NCBI GenBank assembly: GCA_019636245.1
Contig: JAHBXX010000003.1
Coordinates: forward strand, 62,001-126,000
Source: Planctomycetota bacterium
GTDB taxonomy: Bacteria > Planctomycetota > UBA1135 > UBA2386
DNA: 64,000 nt
Direction of reading: 5' to 3'
Every line of letters begins with the position of its first letter. Position 1 is the stretch's first letter. Below the pieces are notes generated by a model. The model searched no databases, had not been told where the DNA came from, and worked only from the letters and a program-made list of their open reading frames with translations. The position numbers and the translations under genes are program-made. Positions 45,774-55,362 of the stretch are shown piece by piece.

Positions 45774-47300
45774 CTGAGAGAGAAAGCCAAGGACGAGGGT
45801 TGAGATTGGGTTTGGGCTGAGGCTATTGCCGCGCGGCGCTTTCGGCCCTGCCCAGACGCGGCTCCCGTCACGCAGAACAGCGGGCCGGGAGGGCGGCAGG
45901 GCTCGCCGGGTCAGAGGGTCGCGGCGTTCTGACCGATCCAGAGCAGCGCGTTGTAGGTGATCGCCATCCAGAGACCGACCATCATGGTCTTCTCGATTCC
46001 GCGCACTGGAAGATGTCGAAGCCCTCGATGTTGTCGAAGGTCAGCGTTGGTGCGCTCGGACGTTGACGCACGGTCCTTGTAGATGTCCTTGGCCTTGCCG
46101 GTGCCCATTCGCTTTCGCCACTCGGCGACGTGCTCGGTGTCGTTCTTCTTGGGTTGATGAGGATCGATGTCCGGCGATCGCGGCTGCTGCAGAGGAGCGA
46201 ACACCTTGACGCCCTTCTCGCCGACAGCCTCGATGTCCGCGAGGCTGGTGTACCCACCGTCGACGAGCCACTCCTTGGGCTTCTTGTCCAACCGTCGCTC
46301 GACTTCCTCCAGCATGGGTTCGATCTGCCCCATGTCCGAGCCGCTGTTGGTCACGCCAATTCCGACAATGGCGCGAGTGTCGGTGTCGACGGCGAACTGC
46401 ATGTTGAACGCAGGGCGGTAGCCCCCGTCCGCCATGCGCATCACGCGCGACTCCGGATCCGTCGTCGACGCACGTGCTTCCTTCGCGTCCTCGTCGGTCT
46501 TCGTCGCCTGCAGCTCCCGCAGCTCTTCCATGGCCTTCTTAACCCGATCCTCGCGCTCGCGGGCCGCTCGATGCGCAGACTCGCGTTGCTTGTCCGACCG
46601 CGTCGGGTCTTCCTTGTCGAGCATCGCTTTCGCGAGCCGCACTTGCTCTTTCGCTTCCCTGAGGCACTCCCGCAGCCTCGGCTGGCGCCGGAACGAAGCC
46701 GCACCCGCATTCGCACGCACACGCACGCCGTCCTGAGCGACGCGCTTCAGCACGACGAGGCCCTGGTGCATCAGCACGCCCAAGACTTGTGTCAGCAAGT
46801 CATCGAGGGCAGCGCCGTGATCGACCCGGAAGTCGCTCAGCCCGTGCTGGTTGACCTGCACACCGCCGCAGATCCACCGGTAGGCATCGTCGCGCTCGCA
46901 CAGCCGCTCCAGGTGACGAGCACTACCGACTCCCTCGCTCGTCGCAAACAGCCACAGTGCGATCAGCATCGCCGGGTCGGTCGCGGGCCGGCCGGGGTCG
47001 CTGCCTCGCGACTTGATCGGCGCGTAGAACGACTCGAGGTCCATCTCGTCGACGAACTTCACGATGCCGCGAGCGCGATGATCCGGCGGAATCAGCTCGT
47101 CGAACGTCTGCGGGCGAAACACCGACTGCCGTCGGTCCGGGCGCTTCACGCGCGCTTCGCCTTCCGCCTTCTTCGCCTTCCCCTTGGTGTCCTTGCCGCC
47201 GAGATCGTCGCCGAACAGTGACTTCGTGCTCATCACTGTGATCTACGCACGACGATCTCGTGGCGGATTCTGAAAGGGGGATTTCCTCTCACTCTCTCAG
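45774..47300. mobile_element. IS1182-family insertion sequence
   Basis: About 1.5 kb carrying one transposase gene. Both outer ends begin with CTGAGAGAG reading inward (45774-45782 and, on the other strand, 47292-47300), followed by weaker similarity (GAGAGAAAGCC against GAGAGGAAATCC). These are probably imperfect terminal inverted repeats. A target duplication could not be resolved. Base composition is visibly less GC-biased and codon choice looser than in the neighbours, which fits recent arrival. It is the only mobile element seen. Confidence 0.75.
45911..47236 (-). CDS. IS1182-family transposase
   Basis: 441 aa, uninterrupted. The N-terminal DUF772-like region has PRQSVFRPQTFDELIPPDHR-type sequence (DRRQSVFRPQTFDELIP), VDEMDLESFY, GRPATDPAMLIALWLFATSE and SARHLERLCERDDAYRWICG. 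A charged coiled-coil insert (about 200-260) precedes the DDE domain: PAFNMQFAVDTDTRAIVGIG, WLVDGGYTSLADIE, then SERTNADLRQHRGLRHLPVR and GLWMAITYNALLW. The motif set and order are those of IS1182 (IS4/IS5-like DDE). The gene looks full length, so the element may still be active. It starts at ATG 47236. Confidence 0.92.
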   Translation of the reverse strand: MMSTKSLFGDDLGGKDTKGKAKKAEGEARVKRPDRRQSVFRPQTFDELIPPDHRARGIVKFVDEMDLESFYAPIKSRGSDPGRPATDPAMLIALWLFATSEGVGSARHLERLCERDDAYRWICGGVQVNQHGLSDFRVDHGAALDDLLTQVLGVLMHQGLVVLKRVAQDGVRVRANAGAASFRRQPRLRECLREAKEQVRLAKAMLDKEDPTRSDKQRESAHRAAREREDRVKKAMEELRELQATKTDEDAKEARASTTDPESRVMRMADGGYRPAFNMQFAVDTDTRAIVGIGVTNSGSDMGQIEPMLEEVERRLDKKPKEWLVDGGYTSLADIEAVGEKGVKVFAPLQQPRSPDIDPHQPKKNDTEHVAEWRKRMGTGKAKDIYKDRASTSERTNADLRQHRGLRHLPVRGIEKTMMVGLWMAITYNALLWIGQNAATL

Positions 47301-48319
47301 CCGCCGACCTGGCCGAGCAGCAAGCGGCAGTGGTTGGCGACCGTATCGCTGGTCGCGGCGCGCAGCGCCGCCTCGAGGAAGGGCCGCGCCGCGGCGCCCT
47401 GGATCTGGTGCAGCGCCGTCAGGCAGTGCACCTGGAACAGCGGGTTCTCGACCCGGTGGGGCGGGGCGCGGAACAGGGCCTCGATCGCCGGCACCGCGCG
47501 CTCGCAGCGGCGTTCGCCCAGCGCCTTGACGCACTCCTGCACGGTCACGAGGTCGTGCTCGGCGCGCCCCAGCAGCATCAGCAGCGTGTCCTCGAGCGCC
47601 GGATCCTCGCTCTGCACGTAGAGCGCGACGAAGTTGTGGAAGCCGGTGGCCGACAGCGCCGCCGGATCGGGGATCGGCAGGCCGGGGTCGCCCATGCGTT
47701 CGGGGTTCACGCCACGGCTCGACTCGGTGGTGAGGATGTGGCGCAGGAGACGCTGCGCCAGCTGGCGGTCGGCCTCGAGCAGGATGCGGGCCGCATCCCA
47801 TCGCAGCCGCGGCGACGGCAGGCGCACGCCGGCGAGCACATCCTTCGCGATCTCCTTGCCGGCCCTCGGATCGATGCGCAGGGCGGCGCGGATCAGGTAG
47901 CGCGCCTCGTCGTAGTCGCTGTCGCCGCGCAGTTGGCCCAGGCGGTCGAGCACCGGCTTCCACGCATCGGGTCCGATGGCTTCGAACGCCCGCAGGATGG
48001 CATCCAGCTCCCGTCGGGCCTGCTGGTAGTCCGGTTCGGGCACCCGGGCGCTGGTGACCAGCGGGGCGTAGGCGCGCAGCTTGGCGAGCAGGCCGGCAGG
48101 CCCCAGGGCTTCGGCGCGTTGCTCGAGGCGGATCCTGGTGACCTCGCCGAGCACTTCCCGCAAGGTCGCCGCCTGGGCGGTCGCCTCACGGTGCAGGGCC
48201 TCGACTTCGGTCTTCAGCTGCCAGGCGCCGATCCCGACGCCGGCGAGCGCGATCACGGCCGCCGCAAGGGTCGGCAGCAGCCAGCGCGGGCCTGGATGCG
48301 GCGGGTTCGAGGTCGGCAT
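47297..48319 (-). CDS. Membrane-anchored HEAT-repeat protein, 3' end abuts the IS
   Basis: 340 aa. ATG 48319 gives MPTSNPPHPGPRWLLPTLAA and one hydrophobic anchor (about 13-33), then a coiled-coil-like stretch. The rest is helical with HEAT-like repeats near the C-terminus: ALEDTLLMLLGRAEHDLVTV, CVKALGERRCERAVPAIEAL, HCLTALHQIQGAAARPFLEA. Its TGA stop (47297-47299) lies inside the end sequence of the insertion element. The original protein may therefore have been a little longer. The function is unknown. It is divergent from the lipoprotein locus at 48683. Confidence 0.72.
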   Translation of the reverse strand: MPTSNPPHPGPRWLLPTLAAAVIALAGVGIGAWQLKTEVEALHREATAQAATLREVLGEVTRIRLEQRAEALGPAGLLAKLRAYAPLVTSARVPEPDYQQARRELDAILRAFEAIGPDAWKPVLDRLGQLRGDSDYDEARYLIRAALRIDPRAGKEIAKDVLAGVRLPSPRLRWDAARILLEADRQLAQRLLRHILTTESSRGVNPERMGDPGLPIPDPAALSATGFHNFVALYVQSEDPALEDTLLMLLGRAEHDLVTVQECVKALGERRCERAVPAIEALFRAPPHRVENPLFQVHCLTALHQIQGAAARPFLEAALRAATSDTVANHCRLLLGQVGG

Positions 48320-48682
48320 CGCCGCAACGTAGTGGCTCGTCCGGGCGGCGTCACGGAGCGTTCGATCCCGAACGGTCGGTGTGCCCAAGTGCACGTCTCG
48401 ATGCCACGGGCCGGTCGCAGGCAGGGGCATCCGGCGCGAGCCGCGCGCCGCTGCCATGGGGATCCGGCGCCGCGCCCTCGGCCGGGCGGCGCGACAGCCC
48501 CAGGGCATGGAAGTTGTCTTCGAGTCGGGGGCAGCCTGCCGGCTGGCAGGCCGCCGCCGACCTTGCAGCCGCCCCTGCGGTATGCTCTTCTTCGTCAGCC
48601 CGCCTCCGAGCCCTCCCTGCGTGGAGACCCGACCGCCGCTCCGTGGTCGGGCCCGCCTTCCCGTCACCGATACGAGGCAACC
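48320..48682. other. Divergent intergenic region before the second lipoprotein locus
   Basis: 363 bases between the minus-strand HEAT-repeat gene and the plus-strand lipoprotein gene, so it should hold promoters for both. The best-looking element is TATGCT at 48581-48586 on the plus strand, 97 bases before ATG 48683, without a convincing -35 box. No coding potential was recognised. Confidence 0.55.
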
Positions 48683-51337
48683 ATGTCCGTTCGTCCGCCG
48701 ATCATCGCCCTAGTCCTTGCCCTGGCCGGTCTTGCGGGCTGTGGGGGCGGTGAGGCCAAGGTCGGCCAGGCATCGTTCTCGTGCACCGGCACCGACGCGC
48801 GCGCCATTTGCCTGGTCAACTGCAACCTCGGCTGCAGCTCGACCGGCTGCCAGCGCACGAACATCGCCCAGAACGAGGTCCTGATCCTGCAGTTCAGCGA
48901 GCCGATCGACCCGGCGTCGGTGAACTCCTCGTCGATCCGCCTGCGCACCGCCGGCGGCGAGCCGCCGGTCGGGCAGCTGTTCGTCAACGGCAGCATGGTC
49001 GAGTTCATCCCGACCCTGAGCATCACCGGCGGGCAGACGTTCTACGGCTTCACGCCGGGCGAGACCTACACGCTGACGATCCCCGGCGGGCCCGACCAGA
49101 TCGAGGTCGTGCGCAGCACGTCGGGCAAGCCGTTCGAGCGCACCCTGACCTGCACGCTGCAGTCGACGCTCGGCATCGTCGACCTCAACGGCGTGCCGCC
49201 GAGCGCCACGCTGACCTCGCCGCCGACCAGCCAGTTGCAGAGCGCGCCGCGCGAGCTCGACATCGTGCTGGAGTTCAACGAACTGATCGACGCGACGCCG
49301 TTCCTCAGCGGTACGGCCAGCCCCGTCGCCTTCTCGGTGCGCCGCACGCGGCTGGGCGTCGGTGGCGAGCGCGAATGCGATCCGAACTCGGCGCCGGTGG
49401 CGCTGACGGGCAGCTTGCGCCTCGACTTCGACCCGGCCCGCAGCATCTCGATCCTGACGTTCCGCCCCGCGGGCACGCTGCCGGGCAACGTCTGCGTGCA
49501 GATCACCGTCACCAACGGCGTGCAGGACCTGTCCGGCCGGCCGGCGGCGTCGCAGGTGTTCACCTTCCTGACCGAGGTCGTGCCGACGGTCGAGGGCAAC
49601 GTCACCGAGGACTTCCTGACCGACGCCAAGCTCGAGGTCGACGCTTCGGCGGGGTCGTGGGGCGCCGGCTACGGCAGGTTCGCCCGCATCGGCGGCGATG
49701 CCCGGCACGGCGCGTTCAGCACCTCGATCGGGATCGACGATGGGCCGATCAACGGCAAGCGCCAGTTCACGATCAACACCGACAGCACGATCATCCCGGC
49801 GACCAACACCTACAGCGGCGCACCGGTGGCCGTGACCGACGGGCGGTTCGCCTTCACGCAGATGGTGGTGCCCAGCGACGTGCGGCTGCGCTTCATCGGC
49901 AGCGTGCCGCCGGTGCTGACCGTCGCCGGGCGGCTCGACATCCTCGGTGAGATCGACATCGCGGGCGGCTCGGTGGCGCCGCCGGCGGCGGGCCAGACGG
50001 GCGGCCAGGTCGGCGGCACCGGCGGCATCTTCGGCGGCAACGGCGGCCAGGGCGGCGATCGCTGCGGTGGTTTCGGCGTTCCGCTGGGCTCGCGGTTCAG
50101 CGGCAACGACGGCCAGGCGGCGCGCGTCGCTGGCGCTGGCGCCTACACCGGGCTGGCGACCAGCGGCGGGCGCGGCTCCAGCCTGTTCCCCACGGACGGC
50201 CTCTCGTCGAGCCTGATCTACCCGACGCCGCTGCCCGCCCTGGCCTACTCGCCGTCGGCGGCCGCCGGCGGCGGCGGTGGCGGCCTGTGGCAGGCCGGTG
50301 GCCAGGGCCGCGTGGTGTCGAACAACCACAACGACCCCGTGCTGCTCGTGCCGCCGCGGCTGGACGCGATGGGCCCGCCGGCGGCGGGTGGCACCGCGGT
50401 CACGCTGTTCCCGTTCACGCCGACGTTGGGGAACCCGAGCGCCCTGCACTTCCTGGTCGGCGGCGCCGGCGGCGGCGGTGCCGGCAGCCATGCCTGCCTC
50501 GCGCTGCACCTCGTCCGCACCTGGTCGATCGGCGGCGGCGGCGGCGGTGGTGGCGGCGCGATCGCGCTGCGGGCCGGCCACCAGCTCCGGCTCGCGCCCG
50601 GTTCGCTGGTCAGGGCGTCGGGCGGCAGCGTCACGGTGGGCCCCACCGGGATCACGACCAACGCGCAGCCGGCGCCCGGCGGCGGCGGTTCCGGTGGCTC
50701 GGTGGTGCTGCAGAGCGGCAACCTCGTCGAGGTGTCGGGCGTGGTCGACGTGCGCGGCGGCACCGGCGGCGTCTTCAACCGCTTCGCCAACGGCAGCCCG
50801 AACGTGATCCCGAACAGCGCCAGCGTGCAGATCGCCGGCGGCGATGGCTCCCCCGGCTTCGTGCGCCTCGAGGCGCCCGGGAATCCACCGACCACCTTGC
50901 TGGCGAGCATGCTGCCGCCGCCGGTGCCGCAGAACGTCGGCACGCTGCTCGACCGCGACGACCTCGTCAGCGTGCGGTCGCTCTTCTACTCGACCGGGTT
51001 GCTGTTCGGCCCCGAGTACGAGCGCTACGAGATCTACGCGGAGATCAACGGCGTGCCCGTCGTGTTCAGCGACGACCCCGCGGTCTCCAACACCCCCGCG
51101 CAGCAGGGCGCCGCGCTGCGGGTGCTGTTCCAGGCCGCGACCTTGGACCCCGTCACCGGGCTGCCCACCGAAGTCCGTCCGTGGCGGACCTCGGTGCGCA
51201 CGTTCGGCAACCAGACGGGCATCGCCTCGGATGGTCTGACGGCCTTCCGCTTCGCCCTGCTGGTCGACCAGACCCTGGTCGATGCCGAGGACGTCCGGGT
51301 CGACCGGGTCGTCGTCTACTACCTGACTTCGACCTGA
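48683..51337 (+). CDS. Cys-motif glycine-rich Ig-like lipoprotein, family 2 (E)
   Basis: 884 aa. The signal peptide ends LAGLAGC (Cys20). Near the mature N-terminus is a five-cysteine cluster, C34, C43, C47, C51 and C56, reading CLVNCNLGCSSTGC. Two Ig-like units follow (VLILQFSEPIDPASVNSSSI; ELDIVLEFNELID). A conserved block (ARHGAFSTSIGID, then TINTDSTIIP and VTDGRFAFTQ) leads into a glycine-rich strand region (about 430-700) with GGGGGGGGAIALRAGHQLRL. The C-terminal domain ends VVVYYLTST. It is closely similar in layout to the next gene and resembles the one at 14958. A surface structural or adhesive role is inferred only. Confidence 0.8.
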   Translation: MSVRPPIIALVLALAGLAGCGGGEAKVGQASFSCTGTDARAICLVNCNLGCSSTGCQRTNIAQNEVLILQFSEPIDPASVNSSSIRLRTAGGEPPVGQLFVNGSMVEFIPTLSITGGQTFYGFTPGETYTLTIPGGPDQIEVVRSTSGKPFERTLTCTLQSTLGIVDLNGVPPSATLTSPPTSQLQSAPRELDIVLEFNELIDATPFLSGTASPVAFSVRRTRLGVGGERECDPNSAPVALTGSLRLDFDPARSISILTFRPAGTLPGNVCVQITVTNGVQDLSGRPAASQVFTFLTEVVPTVEGNVTEDFLTDAKLEVDASAGSWGAGYGRFARIGGDARHGAFSTSIGIDDGPINGKRQFTINTDSTIIPATNTYSGAPVAVTDGRFAFTQMVVPSDVRLRFIGSVPPVLTVAGRLDILGEIDIAGGSVAPPAAGQTGGQVGGTGGIFGGNGGQGGDRCGGFGVPLGSRFSGNDGQAARVAGAGAYTGLATSGGRGSSLFPTDGLSSSLIYPTPLPALAYSPSAAAGGGGGGLWQAGGQGRVVSNNHNDPVLLVPPRLDAMGPPAAGGTAVTLFPFTPTLGNPSALHFLVGGAGGGGAGSHACLALHLVRTWSIGGGGGGGGGAIALRAGHQLRLAPGSLVRASGGSVTVGPTGITTNAQPAPGGGGSGGSVVLQSGNLVEVSGVVDVRGGTGGVFNRFANGSPNVIPNSASVQIAGGDGSPGFVRLEAPGNPPTTLLASMLPPPVPQNVGTLLDRDDLVSVRSLFYSTGLLFGPEYERYEIYAEINGVPVVFSDDPAVSNTPAQQGAALRVLFQAATLDPVTGLPTEVRPWRTSVRTFGNQTGIASDGLTAFRFALLVDQTLVDAEDVRVDRVVVYYLTST

Positions 51338-51394
51338 GCCACCAACCCGCGCGCCGTGCCCACTGTCGGACCTGACTTCGAACGCCGTCGATCC

Positions 51395-54115
51395 ATGCGC
51401 AATCCACCGACCCTCGTGTTTCTCGCCGGCCTGCTCCTGTTCGCCGGTGCCGGCTGTTCCGGCAGCAGCAAGGACGACACCGCCGGGCTGCGCATCCGCT
51501 GCCTCAGCGGCGACTCCTTCTGCCTCGTGAGCTGTGATCTGGGCTGCGGCCAGACCGGGTGCTCGGTCACGGAGATCGCCGAGAACCAGCGGCTGCGGTT
51601 CGTGTTCTCGAGCCGCATCGACCCGGCGTCGGTGACCGCCGCCAGCGTTTCGATCCGCACGCCGGGCGGCATCCCGCCGGATGGCGAACTGCTGGTCCAG
51701 GACCGCGAGCTGACCTTCCTGCCGCGGGTGCGCACCGTGAACGGCGTCAGCACGTTCGGCTTCCTGCGCAACGAGACCTACATCATCACCCTTGCCGCGG
51801 GTTCGTCGGGGCAGGGCGTGCGCAGCGTGTCCGGCGACGGGCTCGCCCGCGAGCTGTCCTGCACCGTGCTGGTGTCGCGCGGCATCCAGGACGAGGACCA
51901 GCTGCCGCCGTCCGTCGAACTGGTGTCGCCGACGGTCACCACCGGCATCCCGTTGCAGCCGACGGTGATCCTGCGCTTCTCCGAACTGATCGACACGACG
52001 GCGCTGCAGGGGCCGCTGACCCCGTCGTCGCCGATCCAGTTCCTGCTCAAGGGCACGACCACGGTCGACGGCGCGCTGGTCTGCGACTCGCAGCAGGCCG
52101 GCACCGTGCTGGAGGGCATCCCGATCCTCGGCACCGAACGCGTCGGCGATCGTTTCGTGACGGTGGTGCAGTACACGCCCAACCTGCAGTTGCCCGGCAA
52201 CTCGTGCCTCACGGTGCTGGTCACCGCGGAGGTGCGCGACATCTCCGGTCGGCAGGGACTGCCGGCGACGTTCGAACTGCTGACCCAGGCCGGCACCTCG
52301 CAGCCGATCAACCTCGTCGAGACGTTCGCCAACAGCGACAACCAGGACCTCACCGTGTCCAGCTCGGCCTGGAACGCCGGGGCCCGACCGGGACAGATCG
52401 GCAACGACGGTCGCCACGGCGAGTTCGACATCACCATGGGCACCGCTCTCGGCGGCGGCGTCTACCAGTGGAGCACCGACAGCTTCCTGATCCCGGGCTC
52501 GCGCAGCCTGACCGGGCAGGACTACCTGGTGACCGACGGCCGCTTCTACTTCACCAGCTTCGTGCTGCCCGAAGGGGCGACGCTGCGGTTCGCGGGCACG
52601 GTGCCGCCGCAGATCTGGGTGCGCGGCATCGCCGAGGTCCGAGGCACGATCGAGATCAGCGCGCCCGACATGCCGTTCTGGGTGCCGACCAGCGGCCCGG
52701 CCGTCGGCGAGCGGGTGTCGTTCTTCAACGGCATCGGCCCGTCTCCGTCCTACACGGTCGCGGTGCCCAACTTCGCCGCCGGCCAGCCGGGCGGCGCCGG
52801 CGGCATCGGCGGCGGCCGCGGCGGCGCCGGCGCGCAGGAATGCCGGCTCGACGGCAACGTGCAGCAGGTGGAAGGCCTCGAACTGGTCAACATCTACTAC
52901 GGCCGCAACGGCGAGAGCGTGCGGGTGCCCGCCGGCCACGCCTACGCCGCCAACGCGCCCGGCACTGGCGGCCGCGGGTCGCTGCTGCACCCCCTCAGCG
53001 GTGTGGCGGTCTCGGCGCCGGTGCTCGGCGGGCTCTACCGCGCGAACTTCTCGCCGGGCGGCGGCGGCGGCGGCTTCGATGGTCCCGGCGGCCAGGCCAC
53101 GGGCACGCCGCCGCTCGGCACGTCGGTCGCGGCGACCCAGCCTGGCGGCACGGCGTTCCCCGACCTGGCGACGGTGCCGGCGGGCTTCACCTCGCTGAAC
53201 CACTTCCTCGTCGGCGGCTCGGGCGGCGGCGGCGGCGGTTCGCACGCCTACGGCACGCAGAACAACACCACGACCGGCTACTACGTCGCCGGCAGCGGCG
53301 GTTCGGGCGGTGGCGGTGCGCTGGCGCTCCGGGCCGGCGGCCAGCTGAGCATCGCCAACACCGCGGTGCTGCGCGCACGCGGCGGCGCCGGGGTGCTGAT
53401 CACCGGCGACAGCCCCGACACGGCGACGCCGGACGCGACCTGGGGCGTCAGTTCGCCGGGCGGCGGCGGGTCCGGCGGTTCGTTCCTGCTGCAGGCCGGT
53501 GGACCCCTGCTGTTCGCCGGCAGCATCGACGTGCGCGGCGGTGCCGGCAGCCGTACCGGCAGCATCTCGATCCTGCCGACCGGCACGCTGGCGGTGTTCA
53601 ACGTCGTCAGCCAGGCGGGGGCGGGTGCCGCGGGCTTCTACCGCCTCGAATCGGCGGCCGGCCTGCCGACGTTCTCGGGGACCGGCCAACCGGCCTACAA
53701 CCCCGGCCGCAACGGCGCGCTGCTGCAGGACCGCGACCAGTACACCGGCGGCACCTCGAGGTGGATCGCGTCGGGCCAGTTCTTCCCGCCGACGTGGCTG
53801 CGCTACGAACTCGACGTCGACGCCGACGGCAACGGCACGGTCGTCACCTACACCGACTCGGGTGCGGCGGGCACGGTCAAGGCCAACGATCCGGCCGGTC
53901 CGGTGCGGATCCTGTTCCAGGGCGCTCGCCTCAACCAATCCGGCACCGCGCCCTTGCCCGGCGCCTTGCCGCCGTGGCGGGACGGCATCGGCAGCGGCGC
54001 CGGGCCCGGCATCTCGCTCGATTCGGTGACCGGCTTCCGGTTCCAGCTGCTGTTCAACGGCACCGACTTCCCGAACGCGGTGGTGCGGGCGCTGCGCGTC
54101 TTCGCGCAGACGTGA
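51395..54115 (+). CDS. Cys-motif glycine-rich Ig-like lipoprotein, family 2 (F)
   Basis: 906 aa, a tandem paralogue of the gene at 48683. The signal peptide ends FAGAGC (Cys21). The cysteine cluster is C36, C43, C47, C51 and C56 (CLVSCDLGCGQTGC), with the last four at the same positions as in the upstream protein. Ig-like units (LRFVFSSRIDPASVTAASVS; VILRFSELIDTTAL) precede GRHGEFDITMGTA and VTDGRFYFTS. The glycine-rich strands then follow (GGSGGGGGGSHAYG; GGSGGGGALALRAGGQLSI). The last stop overlaps the GTG of the amidohydrolase gene, an unusual coupling for a surface protein. Confidence 0.8.
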   Translation: MRNPPTLVFLAGLLLFAGAGCSGSSKDDTAGLRIRCLSGDSFCLVSCDLGCGQTGCSVTEIAENQRLRFVFSSRIDPASVTAASVSIRTPGGIPPDGELLVQDRELTFLPRVRTVNGVSTFGFLRNETYIITLAAGSSGQGVRSVSGDGLARELSCTVLVSRGIQDEDQLPPSVELVSPTVTTGIPLQPTVILRFSELIDTTALQGPLTPSSPIQFLLKGTTTVDGALVCDSQQAGTVLEGIPILGTERVGDRFVTVVQYTPNLQLPGNSCLTVLVTAEVRDISGRQGLPATFELLTQAGTSQPINLVETFANSDNQDLTVSSSAWNAGARPGQIGNDGRHGEFDITMGTALGGGVYQWSTDSFLIPGSRSLTGQDYLVTDGRFYFTSFVLPEGATLRFAGTVPPQIWVRGIAEVRGTIEISAPDMPFWVPTSGPAVGERVSFFNGIGPSPSYTVAVPNFAAGQPGGAGGIGGGRGGAGAQECRLDGNVQQVEGLELVNIYYGRNGESVRVPAGHAYAANAPGTGGRGSLLHPLSGVAVSAPVLGGLYRANFSPGGGGGGFDGPGGQATGTPPLGTSVAATQPGGTAFPDLATVPAGFTSLNHFLVGGSGGGGGGSHAYGTQNNTTTGYYVAGSGGSGGGGALALRAGGQLSIANTAVLRARGGAGVLITGDSPDTATPDATWGVSSPGGGGSGGSFLLQAGGPLLFAGSIDVRGGAGSRTGSISILPTGTLAVFNVVSQAGAGAAGFYRLESAAGLPTFSGTGQPAYNPGRNGALLQDRDQYTGGTSRWIASGQFFPPTWLRYELDVDADGNGTVVTYTDSGAAGTVKANDPAGPVRILFQGARLNQSGTAPLPGALPPWRDGIGSGAGPGISLDSVTGFRFQLLFNGTDFPNAVVRALRVFAQT

Positions 54116-55317
54116 CCGGGCGCGAGCGCCCGGTCGCGGGCCGGCTGCTGGTGCGCAGCATCGTGCTCGCCGCCGGTCAGGTGCTGGCGCCGGGGGAGAT
54201 CGCCTGGGACGAGCGCGGCCGCATCACCAGCCTGCGCCGCGCCCGCCGCGCCGAGGTCGACGCCTGCCTGCTGCCCGGCCTCGTGGATGCCCATGTGCAC
54301 CTCGGCATCGCGGCGTTGGCGGGCTCGGTGCCGCGCGCCTTCGTGCCGTGGGCGGAGGCGGTGATGGCCGCGCAGGGGGGGCTGGGGCCGCCCCAACACC
54401 GTCGCCAGGTCCGGCAGGCGGTGCGCGAGCTGCTGGCCGACGGCGTGACCGCATTCGGCGAGATCGACAGCAGCGGGCACAGCCTCCACGAACTGGCGGC
54501 GACGCCGGCCGCCGGCCGGTGCTATCGCGAGCTGACCGGCTTCCACCTGGGTCCCGTCGACAGCGTCCGGTTGGTGAGGCAACGCCGCACGGCGGGCCGC
54601 GGCGCGATGGCCTCCGGCTGGTCGCCGCACGCGCCCTACTCGGTGTCGGCCGCTCTGTTCGCCGCGGCCCTGGCCACGGGCCGCCACCTCGCCGTGCACT
54701 GCGCCGAGACCGCGGCCGAACAGCAACTGCTGCACACGGGCCGGGGGCCCTTCCGCGCGCTGCTCGAGCGGCTCGGTCGCTGGCCGTCCGGCTGGCGAGC
54801 CCCCCGCATGGGCGCCGTGCGCTGGCTCGCGCAGCTCGGCGTGCTCGGACCGCGGACGCACCTCGTGCACTGCCAGGAACTCGAACGCGGCGACGTCGGC
54901 CGCATCGCGGCCGCCGGCACCGGGATCGTGGTCTGCCCCGGCACCATCGAGTGGTTCGGTCGCACGCCCCCGCCGGTGCCGCGGTGGCTCGCCGCCGGCA
55001 TCCCGGTCGCGCTCGGCACCGACTCGCGGGCCAGCAACCGCGGCTGGTCGCTGCGCCGCGAACTGCAGCTCGCGGCGCAGTACTGGCCAGAGCTCTGCCC
55101 CGGCCAGCTGCTGGCGATGGCCACCGAACACGGCGGCGCCGTGCTCGGCCGTCGAGGGCTCGGTCGTCTGCGGCGCGCGGGGCGGGCCGACTTCGTCGCC
55201 ATCGCCGGCGATGGCTCGCCGGCCCAGGCCCTGGCCGAGTTCGTGCAGGGGCGGCGGGCCCCACGGTTCGTGGTCGTGGGCGGCGTCCGCCTCGCCGCGG
55301 CCGCCGGCCGACGTTGA
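54112..55317 (+). CDS. Amidohydrolase, deaminase-like (SAH/aminofutalosine deaminase group)
   Basis: 401 aa, start GTG 54112 overlapping the previous stop. It is a metal-dependent amidohydrolase with the H-x-H site H61/H63 in DAHVHLG, the substrate loop SPHAPYSVS, His in HLAVHCAET, His in THLVHCQEL and the catalytic Asp in ALGTDSRASNR. The short beta-sandwich part is formed by the two ends (LLVRSIVLAAGQVLAPGEIA and RADFVAIAGDG). Related enzymes deaminate S-adenosylhomocysteine, methylthioadenosine or 6-aminodeoxyfutalosine. Which substrate applies cannot be decided here. Confidence 0.82.
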   Translation: MTGRERPVAGRLLVRSIVLAAGQVLAPGEIAWDERGRITSLRRARRAEVDACLLPGLVDAHVHLGIAALAGSVPRAFVPWAEAVMAAQGGLGPPQHRRQVRQAVRELLADGVTAFGEIDSSGHSLHELAATPAAGRCYRELTGFHLGPVDSVRLVRQRRTAGRGAMASGWSPHAPYSVSAALFAAALATGRHLAVHCAETAAEQQLLHTGRGPFRALLERLGRWPSGWRAPRMGAVRWLAQLGVLGPRTHLVHCQELERGDVGRIAAAGTGIVVCPGTIEWFGRTPPPVPRWLAAGIPVALGTDSRASNRGWSLRRELQLAAQYWPELCPGQLLAMATEHGGAVLGRRGLGRLRRAGRADFVAIAGDGSPAQALAEFVQGRRAPRFVVVGGVRLAAAAGRR

Positions 55318-55362
55318 GCCCCCGTCGCCACGCCCCTACAGTGCGGGGCGCTCCCTCCGACC

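Noticed and set aside
46000-46270. Frameshift near the C-terminus of the IS transposase
   Set aside because: Other frames looked open, but the main frame reads through NADLRQHRGLRHLPVRGIEK into the normal family C-terminus without interruption.
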